NCBI RefSeq assembly: GCF_000208865.1
Contig: NC_018397.1
Location: 2,356,001-2,420,000, forward strand
Reading direction: 5' to 3'
DNA from: Neospora caninum Liverpool
Taxonomy: Eukaryota; Apicomplexa; Conoidasida; Eucoccidiorida; Sarcocystidae
Length of the DNA: 64,000 nucleotides
Made by a program: the position numbers and the translations under genes. Position 1 is the first letter of the stretch. Each line of letters starts with the position of its first letter. Positions 25,999-37,700 of the stretch are shown here, piece after piece. Under the pieces are notes generated by a model. It was not told the origin of the DNA and searched no databases. It was given only the letters and a program-made list of their open reading frames with translations.

Positions 25999-28928
25999 CC
26001 ATCAGACTAGTACTTAATGGAGGGTACATTGTCCAACCTAAATCACTACCGAATTCTGAACAGATACTTTGAGTTGACCACGCGTCAGTCGCGTCTTTCT
26101 GCGCCGCCCAGGCAGTGTCAAGTCGTCGGGCCGACCCACAGAACCAAGCGGTTTGCCATACAAGCGAAACCGGGAGGCCGAGCGCGCGCTGCCGCCGTGG
26201 CCTAGGATGCGTCGGTTGAACGAAGCACAAATCCGTTTAGTCTACTGAACTGTGAGAATACCCCGAACCGATGTTCGGCTGCTGAGGAATCCTGTTTCCG
26301 ACACAGGTTTGGATGTGAGCATCATTTGAAGAACACGATCGAATTTTCTTTGGCGACGAACAGCCCAGACAGGAACTGAAGCCACATGTAGCAGCGAGAT
26401 TTGGATTCCACGTTGGAAATCCGAAGACCCGCGTCTTCAGAGACTGTTTCGCGTGTCATCCTGCTTTCACGAGAGTGGAAAAGCTGCTTTTTGTAGGCAA
26501 GCACGACGCTACGACGGCCAACGTTTTGATTAGGTCGCCCCACTCTTTGTCGTAGCCCTCTGCAACGACGCAGTTTCGCCGCCATCTACGATCCGCTAAT
26601 GATGAGTTTTCCGCTTTTTCTAGTGAGCCGCGGGAAGACGTTCGATTCCCTGCCACACGCCGTTCTGCCGTGGAGAGCGAGAACTTGGCGCTCGTGTCAG
26701 GCACAACGTGCACAAACTTCTGATATCTCACTTCCCGTGTCCCGATCAGCAGACATCGGTCCTGTTGGAGCTTACTTCGAATGCGCCGTCACATGCAAAA
26801 CAAAAGGGGAGTGATCGCCTCTTTCTGCAAACTGTACAGCGCAAGCAGGGTGCGTGCGCGACCGAACCAGGAAGCGCGGTGCGGCGTGAGATCGCAGCCT
26901 TTTTTTCCAGAAGCGTATTTTGATTTTAGAACGCGGAATGCGCGCGCGGTGGAGACATGTACCGACGCAACATCGGATCCCGTAATGGTTCGGGTTTAGA
27001 GCACTGACTGAGGAGCGAAGTCCGGGTGCGCGAGAGTGCAAACAGCCCCCCACACGACTGCATGGGGGAGAGTCCAGTGATCACGTCGCAGAGATTGGCT
27101 AGAAGCCGTGCAGATCATTGTCATCAGGAAACATACAGTCCGCAGCGTAAGACTGCTCGTAGCTTCCCCCGCACATTCTATCGGAATTCACACAGCTGGC
27201 CGCGGGAGAGTTCGTGAGGGGACGCCCACGCGGCACGCACCAAGCTGATGTTCCATGCGACGTGTGTGTCGGAACTCTAAGAAAGGCGCTGCCAGAAATA
27301 AGGACTCTCCTTCAAGGTCCCTTTCAGCCACACGCAGGATGCCTTTTGCCGGCGGTAAGCACATGTAACTCGAGTTTCCGATTCTCGACCTGTGAAGTTT
27401 CCGCGAAACCGCCGAAACCGGCCCAGAAAAAAAGTGCCCCATACTGGGATGTCGTGGGATCTGTCGAGACGGTGCTGGATATGATTGAGTCACGCCAAGC
27501 TGACTTCACAATTGGACACCCCAAGAGTGGAAATGCCCAGAGAAGGGAGGGCGTCTGCCTTGAGGAATGCTGTGAACAATTCAGGGAGACACTATCCTCT
27601 TGAATCCCCGCCTCCAAGTCACATGCCATAGCGTTCGCGTACTTCACGAACTCCGCAGGCTAGTCTCTCAAGATGTGTCACGCTCTAACTGAGGTGCGGG
27701 CGGCGCTTTGCTGAAGTTTCACCAAAACTCGCTCGCGCAGCTGGAAGCCCAGGAGCACCGCTCTTTGGTCAAAGAAAGCAAGTTTGACGTGAACTTTGTC
27801 CAGTCCGGTACACTGCATCCCTTGTAGCGTTTATCCCTTCTAAGAGGCTTTCCCCAAAAAACATGCTAGTGTGGTTCTAAAAGGGGGACCGTGCCGATTT
27901 CCTTTTAAACTGCAACTGCCCTCCAGTTGTCATGCGAAGGCAGCATTGCTCGCTGCTTACGAGCAGTGAAGGCTGCAGGTGGGAGGCATGTCACTGAGGG
28001 ATGGCTTCCTCTAAACGAGGCTTTTGTCTGCGATAATGCCTTGTTCGTCTCAGGGAAGTGGCGACCGCACGTTGTATCGCCTTCACTTCCGTTCGCGCTA
28101 TTGAACACAGGCGCTCGACAGCACGAAGAGAAACACTGTCCGGCGACTTGTCACGTCTCCGCAGGATGCAAAAAAGTCCCGCCCGGTCAACTAACGCTAC
28201 AAGCCTGCCATGCATTCGCGAAATCCTCCTGGATTCTGTGCAGTGAACACACAAGAGCCGTTTCGTTTGTGCTTTCACAAGACAGGGAGCGGCCGGTGTC
28301 TTTGTTCGCGTTGCACTCAAACGCATGCGCGCGCGCGCGGGCACGTTGCTCTGGCCAGGAGGGGGGAGTGAAGCAGACATAGAGGTTCTCCGGCGCATAT
28401 AATAAAAGGGGATTTTCGGGATAGCCGGAGACAAGTAAATGACAAGGAGGCCTCTTGCGTGGAGAAAGCAGCGAGACATGTGCAATTTAGCAATCCGGGG
28501 GTGAGCAGCCCCACGATGAATCGACGGGCCTCGGCATCCGTGTGCTCGGCGCTGGACCGCCAAAAAGTTGAAAATGCCGTCCGTTGAGTGTTGCTTTCCT
28601 TCCGTTTTTTGACGACTGTTCTGGACAGAGCTTGGGGGAGTCCTTTTTTTTGCCAGCGAGCGTTTTCTCTGGCCATGGAGAATGACCCGCGTCACAACCG
28701 CCACGGGCATCTTGCCGCGTAACCAGGCGGAGAACTCCAGCTGCGTAGCGCCCTGTGCAGAATCTTCAGATTTCCTGGTTTCCTGTTTCCTCACTTCCTT
28801 CAGTGTCCATTGTCTGCTAATAGTCTTCTCCTTGTCTCATCCTCGGTCGTCTTGCGCCTCCGCCATGCGCACGTTCAGGCGCGACGAAGAATCCACCTCG
28901 ACACCGCGAAAACCTTTGCTTCTCTACC
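25999..28928. other. Spacer between the IMPACT-type gene and the AAA-like gene
   Basis: No confidently supported gene. A plus-strand open frame at 27214-27603 contains protein-like segments and a GTAAGC donor at 27353; it may be part of a small unannotated gene (see findings). A long Arg-rich minus-strand frame at 27991-28794 looks spurious. Confidence 0.4.
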
Positions 28929-31900
28929 ATGCACAGCGCCCCGCAAGCTCCATCTTTTCTTCTTCCCCTTCTCCGGCCTCCTGTCCCGGAAACACTACTG
29001 CTCGGGGACTGTATTGACGACAATGCGAAGCTGTGTGTTTCCCGAAAGTGCCATGCCCGCGCATTGCGGGCCGAGCTCCTCCATTCCTGGGAGGCTCTCT
29101 GGGTACTCCTGTGCAAGCGTGGACGAAAGCAGAGGTTGTCGATTCTCCCGCTCCTTCCTAGTGGCAAATCACTCACTGATTCCCTGAACGACGGATCGTC
29201 TCCTCCGGTCGCCGAGGAGAATCCGTCGCGGGTCTCCGGCCTCCCGCAGCAAGTCAAGGGACACGAACAGAGAGACGAACAGACCCTCGCAGGAGACGCC
29301 GGACGGCGGGAACTCTCTGACAAGGCTGCAAATGAGGCGCAAGATGCATCTTCTCGAGAGGAAAAGACCCAGCGCTCAGAGGCAAGAAAGGATACAGCCG
29401 GAGACGACGCTTCTGCTGAAGCAGCCGAGACTGTTGACGAGTTGTGCCGGTCAATCTGCCGGTGCACGGCGTTCTTTCTGTCGCTGAGACGAAAGCAAAG
29501 ACAAGCGCGACGGAGCGACTCTGACAGAAAGGACAACATCGGAGATGCGTTGCCTGACCTACCTCTGCTGTGCGCCGCTCGCCTTCTTATGCCTTCGCGA
29601 ACGAAGCTGGACGCCGTCGAGCGACCGCATGCAACCGGTGTTGCCTCCGGCTCCGCCCCGTTTCCTTCCTCGTCTCCTTCGTCTCTGTCTTCTTCTCCCT
29701 CATGCCAATGTTGTTCGCCTCGGTCACTCCCGCCTGCCGATTCACGCCCTCCTCCAGGCCTTGTTCAACTCAATATTGTACACTGTCGGCTCGACGGTTT
29801 TTTTTCCACTGCCGATACGGCAGCGACAGCCGCTGCAGAGGCGGCGCAGAAGGAACCCAGTGAAGCCCGCACGGCCTTGGCCTCCACGGTCTCCGCGCGC
29901 CGACTCCACTGGTCGTCCTCTCGCGTGGCTGGCGCTGAAGGGAACGGGCGATATGTGTCCTTGGAGACGTACACTCGCCCCGACTGTCTGGGCTCCAAAC
30001 TCCTCCACCAGGCGCTAGCGAACTGCGTCTCCCGGTCGCTGCGCGCCTACACGCTCGGCCAGCAGTGGGAGAGCGAGACCGCATTCGAGGAAAAAGGAGA
30101 AGGTTTGAGCTCTCCAAGGGTGTGCTGCGTTCTGCGTGGACTCAAAAATCTCCGCCGCCCGCAGTGGGCTCAGGCCGCCGCCGTGCTAGTCTCGATTTTG
30201 GCCGACGCCGCCGCGTGCGCCTCCGCGGCGGAACAGAGCGAAATGGCGAGCACAAAGCGGCGAGAAGGACACGCCGGCACGAAGGGGAGGGGCGAGCCTT
30301 GGAAGGCGCAGTCTGAGAAGCTGAGCAGACCGCGGGAGGCAAGAGAAGACCCCGAGAGCGGCGAGAGCGAGGAGAGAGGCGAAAAAAGGGAGCATACAGT
30401 GGAGGAGGAGGAGCCGACGGAGGCAGGCGAGAGACAGCGGTTTGCATCACCTCCGGAACGAGAGAAGCTCGCGGTGCACAGCGGACCCGTTTCAAGCGAA
30501 AAGGCACCAGAGGAGGGGACGGAAAGGAGCGAGGAGAGATGCGGAACGGAGGCGAACCCCTTGCGCGTGCTGTTGGTGCTCGAGTGGGGAGGAGACGACA
30601 GACCACAGAGAGAGAGCGGAGAGGAAAGCGGGTCGGAACACGGCGAGGGACTGAAAACAAGGGGAGGGACGTGGGCACGCCACAAGGCGAGGCTCCGTGA
30701 AGACGTCGCGGCGTGGGTACGTGCAGCGAATCGGAGTTTCGCTCCAGCTGTTCGAGTGCATTTCCTCTTTGGCCAGCCCGGCGAAGGGCAAAGGACACGC
30801 AGAGAAGGAATGGAGAGCGCGGCTGAAGCAGGAAAGAAGAAGAGAGAAGCGGAAGAAGCAGCAGATCAAGCGACAGACGGCAAAGAAAGGAGAGGGCAAG
30901 AAGTGGATGTCGAACACAGGACGGATGAGCGCAGTGAGCATTCCAGCTCTGTTGCCTTCAACCGCGTAGGCGATGGCCGGTGCGAAGGAACGGACCCTCC
31001 AAACCTCGGTCACCTGCGTCCAGCTGTGAAGGGAGATGTATCGTGTGGGCGAAACGTTTCCCTTCTCTCACTTCTCCGTGATGGAGAAGAATCCGTCAAA
31101 CGCCCCAGCATGCTTTTCCTAGGCGGCCACGACTTCTTCCCGGCCCCTCCCGTCGGCAGCGTCTCGACGGATTCACCTCTTGCGCTGTCTTCTCTCCAGG
31201 GCGCTCCGGGCGAGTTGGTCCGCCAGCTAGAAGATCTTGTGTACCTCCCTCTTCTGCTTCGTTCGCGTCTCTCCGCGTCTTCGGGGGGTGCGAGCACGCA
31301 GCGTGGTTTCGTTCGAGACCCCATCTGTGGCGCACGAGACAGGCAGAGAGACGGCCAGCTCTCAGGGGAAGCACAGCTTCTGAGAGACTGCAACTCGCTT
31401 CTCCGAGACCCGCGAGGCTTCCTGCCTCCGCCGCCTCGTCTTCTGCTTCACAGCTGCCGGCACAGAGCGAGAAGACGGGATCGGCCGGCGTCGTCTCCAG
31501 TTTCGTGTTCCTTCTTCTCTGGCGCTTCTCCTCCTGGCGGCTGCGAGTCGGGCTCGAGATCCGCGGCAGCCGCCTGTCGCGAGTCTCCTTCCCGCTCTGC
31601 AACTCGCCGCGACGCAGAGAGCGTGGGCCCGCAAGGTCTCATCCAGGTGGTAGCAGAGAAATACTCTGCATGCATTCAAACCTTTCTGCTTCCACTCACC
31701 GCCATTGAATCTCCGTATGTGGGTCAGACAGAGGAGAAACTTCGCAGGCTGCTGAAGGTCGCGGCGAATGCGTCGCCTTCTGTCTTAGTTCTCCTGGGGA
31801 TCGATCAGCTGGGCCGAAAGCGAGAGCGAGGTGGAGATACAGCGGGGGTGCTTGCTGGTGTTTCGTCCGACGAGACACAAACCGGCGACGAAGAGCAGCC

Positions 31901-32504
31901 GCGAGGTCAGGTCGATGCTCGACGCTCTCGAGTCAGGGCACCGAGTGGCAGCCAGAGCCGTGACGGCGGTTGCGTGGCGAGTGAAGGGAAAGGAAAGGTC
32001 GCCCACGCGAGCGAAACGCTGGATAGGTTCGCTTTCACAGACAGACAAGCGGGAGGTATCGCCGCAGCGGGCGTTTCCCCGTTGCCCGCCGAACACAGAG
32101 ATCGACGGTGGCGAAGAACGGCACGAGACGTAGCGGCGTGTGCTCCGTCCGCTGGACTGGAAGATCGCGGAGGAAAAGGAGGAGGCGGGAGGCGAGAAGG
32201 CCGCAGAACAAGCAGTTTTCAGAGAAGGCTTCTCGCCGCTCTTCTCGTTGCCCTCGACGAAATCGAAGACAATCGACGAAGACACGAACAGCGTCAGAGC
32301 GAAGAGGCTGAGGACGCAGAAGCAGATATAGCGGAACCGGGAAGCGTGGATCCAGAAGACCGAAAAAATGCCGGCAGGAAGCGAGATGTTTTAGGCGCAG
32401 CCGCAGGCATGGCAATCATTGGGGTTGCCAAAGGATCGCCCGATACTCTCGACGAGGCTGTCGTGAGAGCAGGCCGGTTGGACAACTGGGTTTCGTGGTG
32501 CTAG
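28929..32504 (+). CDS. Large AAA+-like protein with degenerate ATPase motifs (putative pseudo-ATPase)
   Basis: One open exon of 1,191 codons from ATG 28929; the true 3' end probably lies in further exons. Three segments line up with AAA (type II) landmarks. Near residue 760, LVRQLEDLVYLPLLL resembles the helix that precedes an AAA module. Near residue 927, ESPYVGQTEEKLRRLLKVAA matches the region between Walker A and B, followed by SVLVLLGIDQLG where Walker B should be. Near residue 1164, GVAKGSPDTLDEAVVRAGRL matches the sensor-1/second-region-of-homology block with an arginine-finger-like position. The usual GPPGTGKT is absent (LLLHSCRHRA stands there), Walker B lacks the Asp-Glu pair, and sensor 1 has Lys for Asn. 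A possible earlier degenerate module (CCVLRGLKN, then LLVLEWGGDD) suggests a two-module PEX1/PEX6/CDC48-like ancestry, which is inference. Long Glu/Lys/Arg-rich inserts separate the modules. The frame stops just after RAGRLDNW, before any lid domain. Confidence 0.6.
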   Translation: MHSAPQAPSFLLPLLRPPVPETLLLGDCIDDNAKLCVSRKCHARALRAELLHSWEALWVLLCKRGRKQRLSILPLLPSGKSLTDSLNDGSSPPVAEENPSRVSGLPQQVKGHEQRDEQTLAGDAGRRELSDKAANEAQDASSREEKTQRSEARKDTAGDDASAEAAETVDELCRSICRCTAFFLSLRRKQRQARRSDSDRKDNIGDALPDLPLLCAARLLMPSRTKLDAVERPHATGVASGSAPFPSSSPSSLSSSPSCQCCSPRSLPPADSRPPPGLVQLNIVHCRLDGFFSTADTAATAAAEAAQKEPSEARTALASTVSARRLHWSSSRVAGAEGNGRYVSLETYTRPDCLGSKLLHQALANCVSRSLRAYTLGQQWESETAFEEKGEGLSSPRVCCVLRGLKNLRRPQWAQAAAVLVSILADAAACASAAEQSEMASTKRREGHAGTKGRGEPWKAQSEKLSRPREAREDPESGESEERGEKREHTVEEEEPTEAGERQRFASPPEREKLAVHSGPVSSEKAPEEGTERSEERCGTEANPLRVLLVLEWGGDDRPQRESGEESGSEHGEGLKTRGGTWARHKARLREDVAAWVRAANRSFAPAVRVHFLFGQPGEGQRTRREGMESAAEAGKKKREAEEAADQATDGKERRGQEVDVEHRTDERSEHSSSVAFNRVGDGRCEGTDPPNLGHLRPAVKGDVSCGRNVSLLSLLRDGEESVKRPSMLFLGGHDFFPAPPVGSVSTDSPLALSSLQGAPGELVRQLEDLVYLPLLLRSRLSASSGGASTQRGFVRDPICGARDRQRDGQLSGEAQLLRDCNSLLRDPRGFLPPPPRLLLHSCRHRARRRDRPASSPVSCSFFSGASPPGGCESGSRSAAAACRESPSRSATRRDAESVGPQGLIQVVAEKYSACIQTFLLPLTAIESPYVGQTEEKLRRLLKVAANASPSVLVLLGIDQLGRKRERGGDTAGVLAGVSSDETQTGDEEQPRGQVDARRSRVRAPSGSQSRDGGCVASEGKGKVAHASETLDRFAFTDRQAGGIAAAGVSPLPAEHRDRRWRRTARDVAACAPSAGLEDRGGKGGGGRREGRRTSSFQRRLLAALLVALDEIEDNRRRHEQRQSEEAEDAEADIAEPGSVDPEDRKNAGRKRDVLGAAAGMAIIGVAKGSPDTLDEAVVRAGRLDNWVSWC

Positions 32505-33414
32505 GGAAAAGATGTTTGACGCGCCGAACAGCACGGGCCTCATATTCCCCGGGAGGTGAGGCGAGCCGGGATACCTCCTGTACGCATGCCCTCCATGCAT
32601 GTCGCAGCCGCGAAGTGGCTGCGGGGTGTCAGCGAAATGGAATCTACCAAAGGGAGGAGAGAGCATGCAGATGTAGCACGGAGCACGGAAGAAATCGGAC
32701 ACGCTTCATTCGAGGGAAAAGGATGAGACGAGAGCAAAGGGTACGCATGGGAGAATACGGTCTGACAGCACAGGGATTTCAGCCGGTCCGCGGGGGAACA
32801 CGGCCGTCGCACCGAAGTAGCGTCGCGTGAACAGCACGGAAAAGAGGACTGTTTTTGAATGGAATGTCGGTTTTGCGCTGGCTTGTTTCGAGAAACCAAT
32901 CCAACACCGCACCGATTCTCGAGAGATCTTCGTGTTTGAATGCTCACTTTGCTTTGCGTTTCTGTTTCTTCCGGTGAGGCTCGCACACTCCTCCGATGGC
33001 CGTGAGAAATAGAAACAGGTGTTCTCTTCTGCAAGCGAAAGAAGCGCCAAACCCGTTCGACAGGTTAAGCTTGGGTGTGCCGTCTCTGAGCACTTAGTGA
33101 GAGGTACAGGGAATGTTTCTTGTGTCGCCAGGAAACCGTGAGGGGGGGTTTGCCGAAGCCGGCAAACCCCGCGCGCTTGAGAGGGTATGGCAGACGAAGC
33201 AAAAAAAGTGTGAACGTGAGGTTTTTTGAGTTTTGGCGACAGCCCTGGACGCGTTCAGCGGGGGCGCCTGGCCGGCTTGTCGACCGCGTCCATAGCTTGT
33301 TTCTCTCACGTCTTAGCGTCTCTCCGGAAAGGCTTCCAAGCACAGTATGCGGCGTTTTTAAAGCAAGACGGTGGTCCTCGCGTCGATTCGGCCGATACGC
33401 TTGCCTTTCTCTGA

Positions 33415-34764
33415 AGGGCGAGTCCGTCGCACTCTACTCTTTTCACGTGCATGCGGCAACACGGAAAACACTGAAAAAACAGAAAAAGTAGCTTCCGTCT
33501 GCTTGATGCGCCCCTGAGAGCGGAACGTTTCACCTCCAGCAGGTGGAGACGGTGAATGCAAAGTGCGGCTCATGTGCAAGTCGATTACACCAGCGCTTCC
33601 CGGCTCCGAGTGTGTATGTAGGATCGTCTTTCGGCGATCGAGCCGTCGGGGCGCAAGTTGTTGTCTTCCCGCAGAAGCGTCTTTCTTGAGAGCCTGTCTT
33701 CCCTAAAGTGTATTATGGGGAGGTCACCGATCCACAGCAAGAGGCTGTGTTCTGCCGGACGCGCGCAACTCAAGACAGCTGCACAGTCGGGAGATGACGC
33801 TCAAGTACGCAGCACACGCAGAAAGTGACCGCTTGGTTGTGTCTGGTTAAGTTTTATATCACATGCGCATCAGTCTCTGTCGGCGTCTCGTAGTTCTGCA
33901 CGGGATGTCAGTAAAGCAACGCACTGGATCCGACTGTCGTTTCTCTGAGGGACGACAGAAGCGTCTTGTTAGAAACTACAGGGGGAGAGACGAACAGAAT
34001 CCTGGGTAGACGCAGAATCTCCGTGGCTCTCGATGCAACGGCCGGAGAGCGTCTGAGGCAGCGGTATGTGAGCTGGGACAGACACGGGGTCTACGCTTTT
34101 CTCTGGTCCGAGAAGGGAGCATCCTCGCGGTTCGCTGAAGGGACCCCCTGCCCTAAACCCTCAATGTTTTGCTTGCTGCGTCTTTAGATGTTTCTTGACG
34201 CCGCGCGTGCGAGACAGCGGCGTGCGAACCCTCATGCGGCAAGGGACTCTGCACGGAGTGTCGAGCGCCTCGGAAAAACAGACGCTGTTGACCCTATTTT
34301 GAGTTACGATTTTAGGTTCTCGACGTGCCTCTTCGTCCAAAGAGATGCCAAATAAGTGCTGACAAACAGTAAAGTTCTTGTCTGCCTTCGGTATTGTTCT
34401 ATTGCGGCGTTTCCCGTCGTTTCTTGCTGTCTCTTCCCAGTCCATCAGGGCGTGAATCTGCATGCGCGCGCTGTTTAGACCGCCTGTCTCCTCCTGCCTC
34501 ACGCGTTTTATCTCTTCTTCCTCTTTCCCGGGATCTCCCTCTTCCCTCAGCCGCCTTCTCCCTTCACCTGGCCTCTCTCTTCGTGTCTCTTTCATACGTT
34601 CTCCCCTCGATACACGCAACTCCACGTTTTATCCGTGTCTGGCCGCGACGTTCTGTCGCTCGTGGCCGCCGTACGGACTCGCTGTTTGTCGCCGGACTCT
34701 TTGCTTTCTCCTCAATAACGTCATAAAGCTCTCCCCGTCCTCAAAAAGCTATAGGTCGCCTTTC
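33415..34764. other. Spacer upstream of the pseudouridine synthase gene
   Basis: No supported exon was found between the candidate terminal exon of the AAA-like gene (33317-33414) and the chosen start of the next gene. From 34.46 kb the plus strand is open in frame with the downstream gene, so part of this stretch could be coding if translation starts at the upstream ATG (34462). I read it as pyrimidine-rich leader. Confidence 0.45.
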
Positions 34765-37700
34765 ATGACGCCGCCTGCTTTTTCCTTGGTCCTTTCTCTT
34801 TTTTTCCTCTCCTTGGTTTCGGCGGAGCTCGGACACGCATGGAGTGCAGGCGGCTCCAGCCACCCGGCGGCAAACGTTTCGGCTTCGAATGGACCGTGTA
34901 CCCTGGTTCTCCATTTCTCTTCTTGCCGCGACGTCCTGACTTGTGGAATTCCGCAGCTCTTTTCCAAAAATCGAAACGCGCATGCACGTGTCGCTAGCTG
35001 TGCCTCGCCTCCGCACTCTGGCCGAGCGAGCGAGAGCGCTTGCCCCGGCGCAGAATCACTTTCTCCAGTCCCTTGCGGAGACACCCAGAACCTCGAAGTT
35101 TGCAAGGGACGCGTAAGCAAGAAGACTGCACCAGTTGCGACGCGAGCCGACTTCGAGCCTGCCTCGTTCTCCCCTTCACTCTCGCGTCCGCGGCTGTTTT
35201 CGAGCGAAGTCTCCCAGGCAACGGAAGCCCCAGCGAAAAGGATCAGGGGCGGAGGCACAGGGGGAGTCGCACCGAGACAGCCGCGCAGATATCTCGACGC
35301 AGTTCGGCATCTCCGGGCAAGACGCTCACTGCCTTGGCGGTGCTCGACGCTGCATCCCAGCCTGCGGGAGTTCGCTCGACGTTTTCCCGTTTGCCCCTTC
35401 CTGCCATGCGCCTTGCAGGTTTCTCCGCCTGACGCATTTCGCAGAGTCAGCGCAGCCCACGTTCTGCCTGCTGGACCCGGAAATGGTTTCAGCTTCACCC
35501 GACAACCGCAAGCAAGGAGAAAGAGGGAACGGGAGCACGCAAGCGCTGTCCTGGCCTTTCTTGGTCCTCGACAGCCTCCCTCACCACTGCCTCGCGCAGG
35601 CTTACCAACCCGTCTGTCGCCACGCGGTGCGCGACATCCAAAATCGCAGGCGGCGTTTTGGACAGCTGCGGCCGCGCCGACAGCCGCGCTTCCTTTTCCT
35701 CTCTTTGCTCGGATTCCCGGCGCCTTCAAGCCTACGAGCGCGTCGTGTGAGCAGCCTGCTTTCGGGTCCGTGTCGTTTCTCTCCTTCCTGTCCTCTCAGA
35801 CTTCTCTGCTTCGCGACGCCCTGACCCACGCTTCTCTCACGGCGCCAACGGGCGACACGCGCGCGTCTCTCGACCGCAGGTCAGAAAGCGGGCGGTCCGC
35901 AGTCGCCGCAGCTTCGACGTTTCGTTTGCGTGCTCCCCCGCTGCCAGCGTCTTCCATGGCGAGTGCTGGAGAGCGAGACGCGTCTCCGGATACGCGTTTC
36001 GTCATCGACTCGGAGCCTGCAGACTCTGCACAGGCATCTGCGTTTCGAAGGTTTCTGCGGGGATGCTTTGCCACGGCCCTCGTCGAAGCACGAAGAGACC
36101 GACAGGACGGCGCGACACGTGAGACTTGTCAAACAGACCCACTCTGTCGTCGTCCACTGGCCTCGTCTTCAAAGAGTTCTTGTTCTTCCTCCGCAGATCC
36201 TACGTCTTCCTGCTCCCGCTGTTCTGCATCCTCGTCTGCATCCTCGTCTGCATGCTCTTCCGCATTTCTTGTCTCTTCGCGGGCGTCGGCCTCGCTCCGC
36301 GCGGACTCTGCGTCTTCACCGTGTACCGTCGCGTCAGAACCAAGTCCCTCTGGGGAGCTGTCGCCAGTGAATGGCGTGCGCCGAGCTGCCTTCGAAGAGT
36401 CGGCGACGCGTGCCCTCGCAGAGATCGTTCTGGATGCTCCGTGTTTCTCGCGGCTGCATGCAAAGCTTCAGGGGCTGGCGAGGTGCCGCCGGCGTCCCGT
36501 TCCGCCTGTTGCCTCAGGAGACACCACAGCGGCCGGGAGTCGGGACGAAAACGGAGGTGCGTGCGCAGGATCAAGTGACCGAGCTCCGGCGTTTCCGCGT
36601 CTCCCGTCAGATGCCCCCATCTCTGATGAGACCTCGAAAGCGAAGTGTAGGTTTCGGCACAGAGAAGAGTCTTACGCGGCTCCGAAGCAGTCCGTACAGT
36701 GTACCTCTCAAGAGTCGGCATCCGCTGCCGGCTCTCGCGCCCGCCAGAGTGGAGGTCGCGAGCGTTGCGGCCAAGGGAACAGAGCGGCCGGCTCAGAAGG
36801 GAAAGAAGAATCAAGGCGACGCGCGGCGGCTGCGGCAGACGACGTCGAGACCACAGGGGGAGAGGCTACAGCACTAGAAGGGGAAGAAGAGGCGACGCAC
36901 GGAATGCAGGAAGACGGTCAACTTGAAGAAGAGAGAAACGACGCGCTCCGGAAACCCGCGAGAAATGACACAGACCAAAACCAGAAGGAAGAAAACGCCA
37001 GTAAGGCACACAAGGAGAGCACAGGCGAAGGCGTGGGAAACGAGGGGAGATCCTACCGCCTCGAGCTTCATCGGGAAAGTGTAGTCCAGAGAGTGAGACA
37101 GCTTGCGACGCTGATTGTCGATTTAGGCAGCACGTACGACGTACTTCACAGGAAGTCTCTGGAAGCCGCAGCCGACGAGGAGAGGGGAGGACAAGAAGCT
37201 ACCGAGGACGCGAAGGCCAAAGCCCACGAAGAGCCAGTAGCGATGGCAGGACACCGCGATGAAGCCGACAGAGACAGAACAGATCAGGAGGACGCGTCGC
37301 GCAGCACGCACGCCGCGCGCCACCGAGGTCAAGACGCCCCGGAGGCAGCGGCAATGCCTGCATGCAGCGAGTTCGGGAACGACCAGCCGCCGCGTGAGTC
37401 GTCGAAACTCGCGGAAACTCAGGAGACCTTCGCCGCCACTTATGAAGAAGGGAAGATGTCGCTTGGCGATGCCGCGTCGCTCATTGTTGAGCAGCCCTGG
37501 TATCTCCTTCGGGAATTCCCGATTGTCTACGAAGACGCCAACCTCGTGATTATCTCCAAACCGTTTGATGTCCGGGTGGACGTTCCCCTGAAGAGAGAAG
37601 ACGGCGACGGGGACGGAGCCGCAGGAGAAGGACAGACTGAGCCGCCACGCAGTGACGCGCCAGACAGAGCCGACGCGGAGGCGACCGCGGAGGCGACAAC

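Noticed and set aside
26640..26665. GTTCGATTCC, resembling a tRNA T-arm or B-box
   Set aside because: No A-box at the expected distance and no complementary acceptor stem; the local sequence does not fold into a cloverleaf by eye.
27991..28794. Minus-strand open frame of 267 codons
   Set aside because: Very Arg-rich with no ordered segment, no splice logic and overlapping the upstream region of the AAA-like gene; most likely chance.
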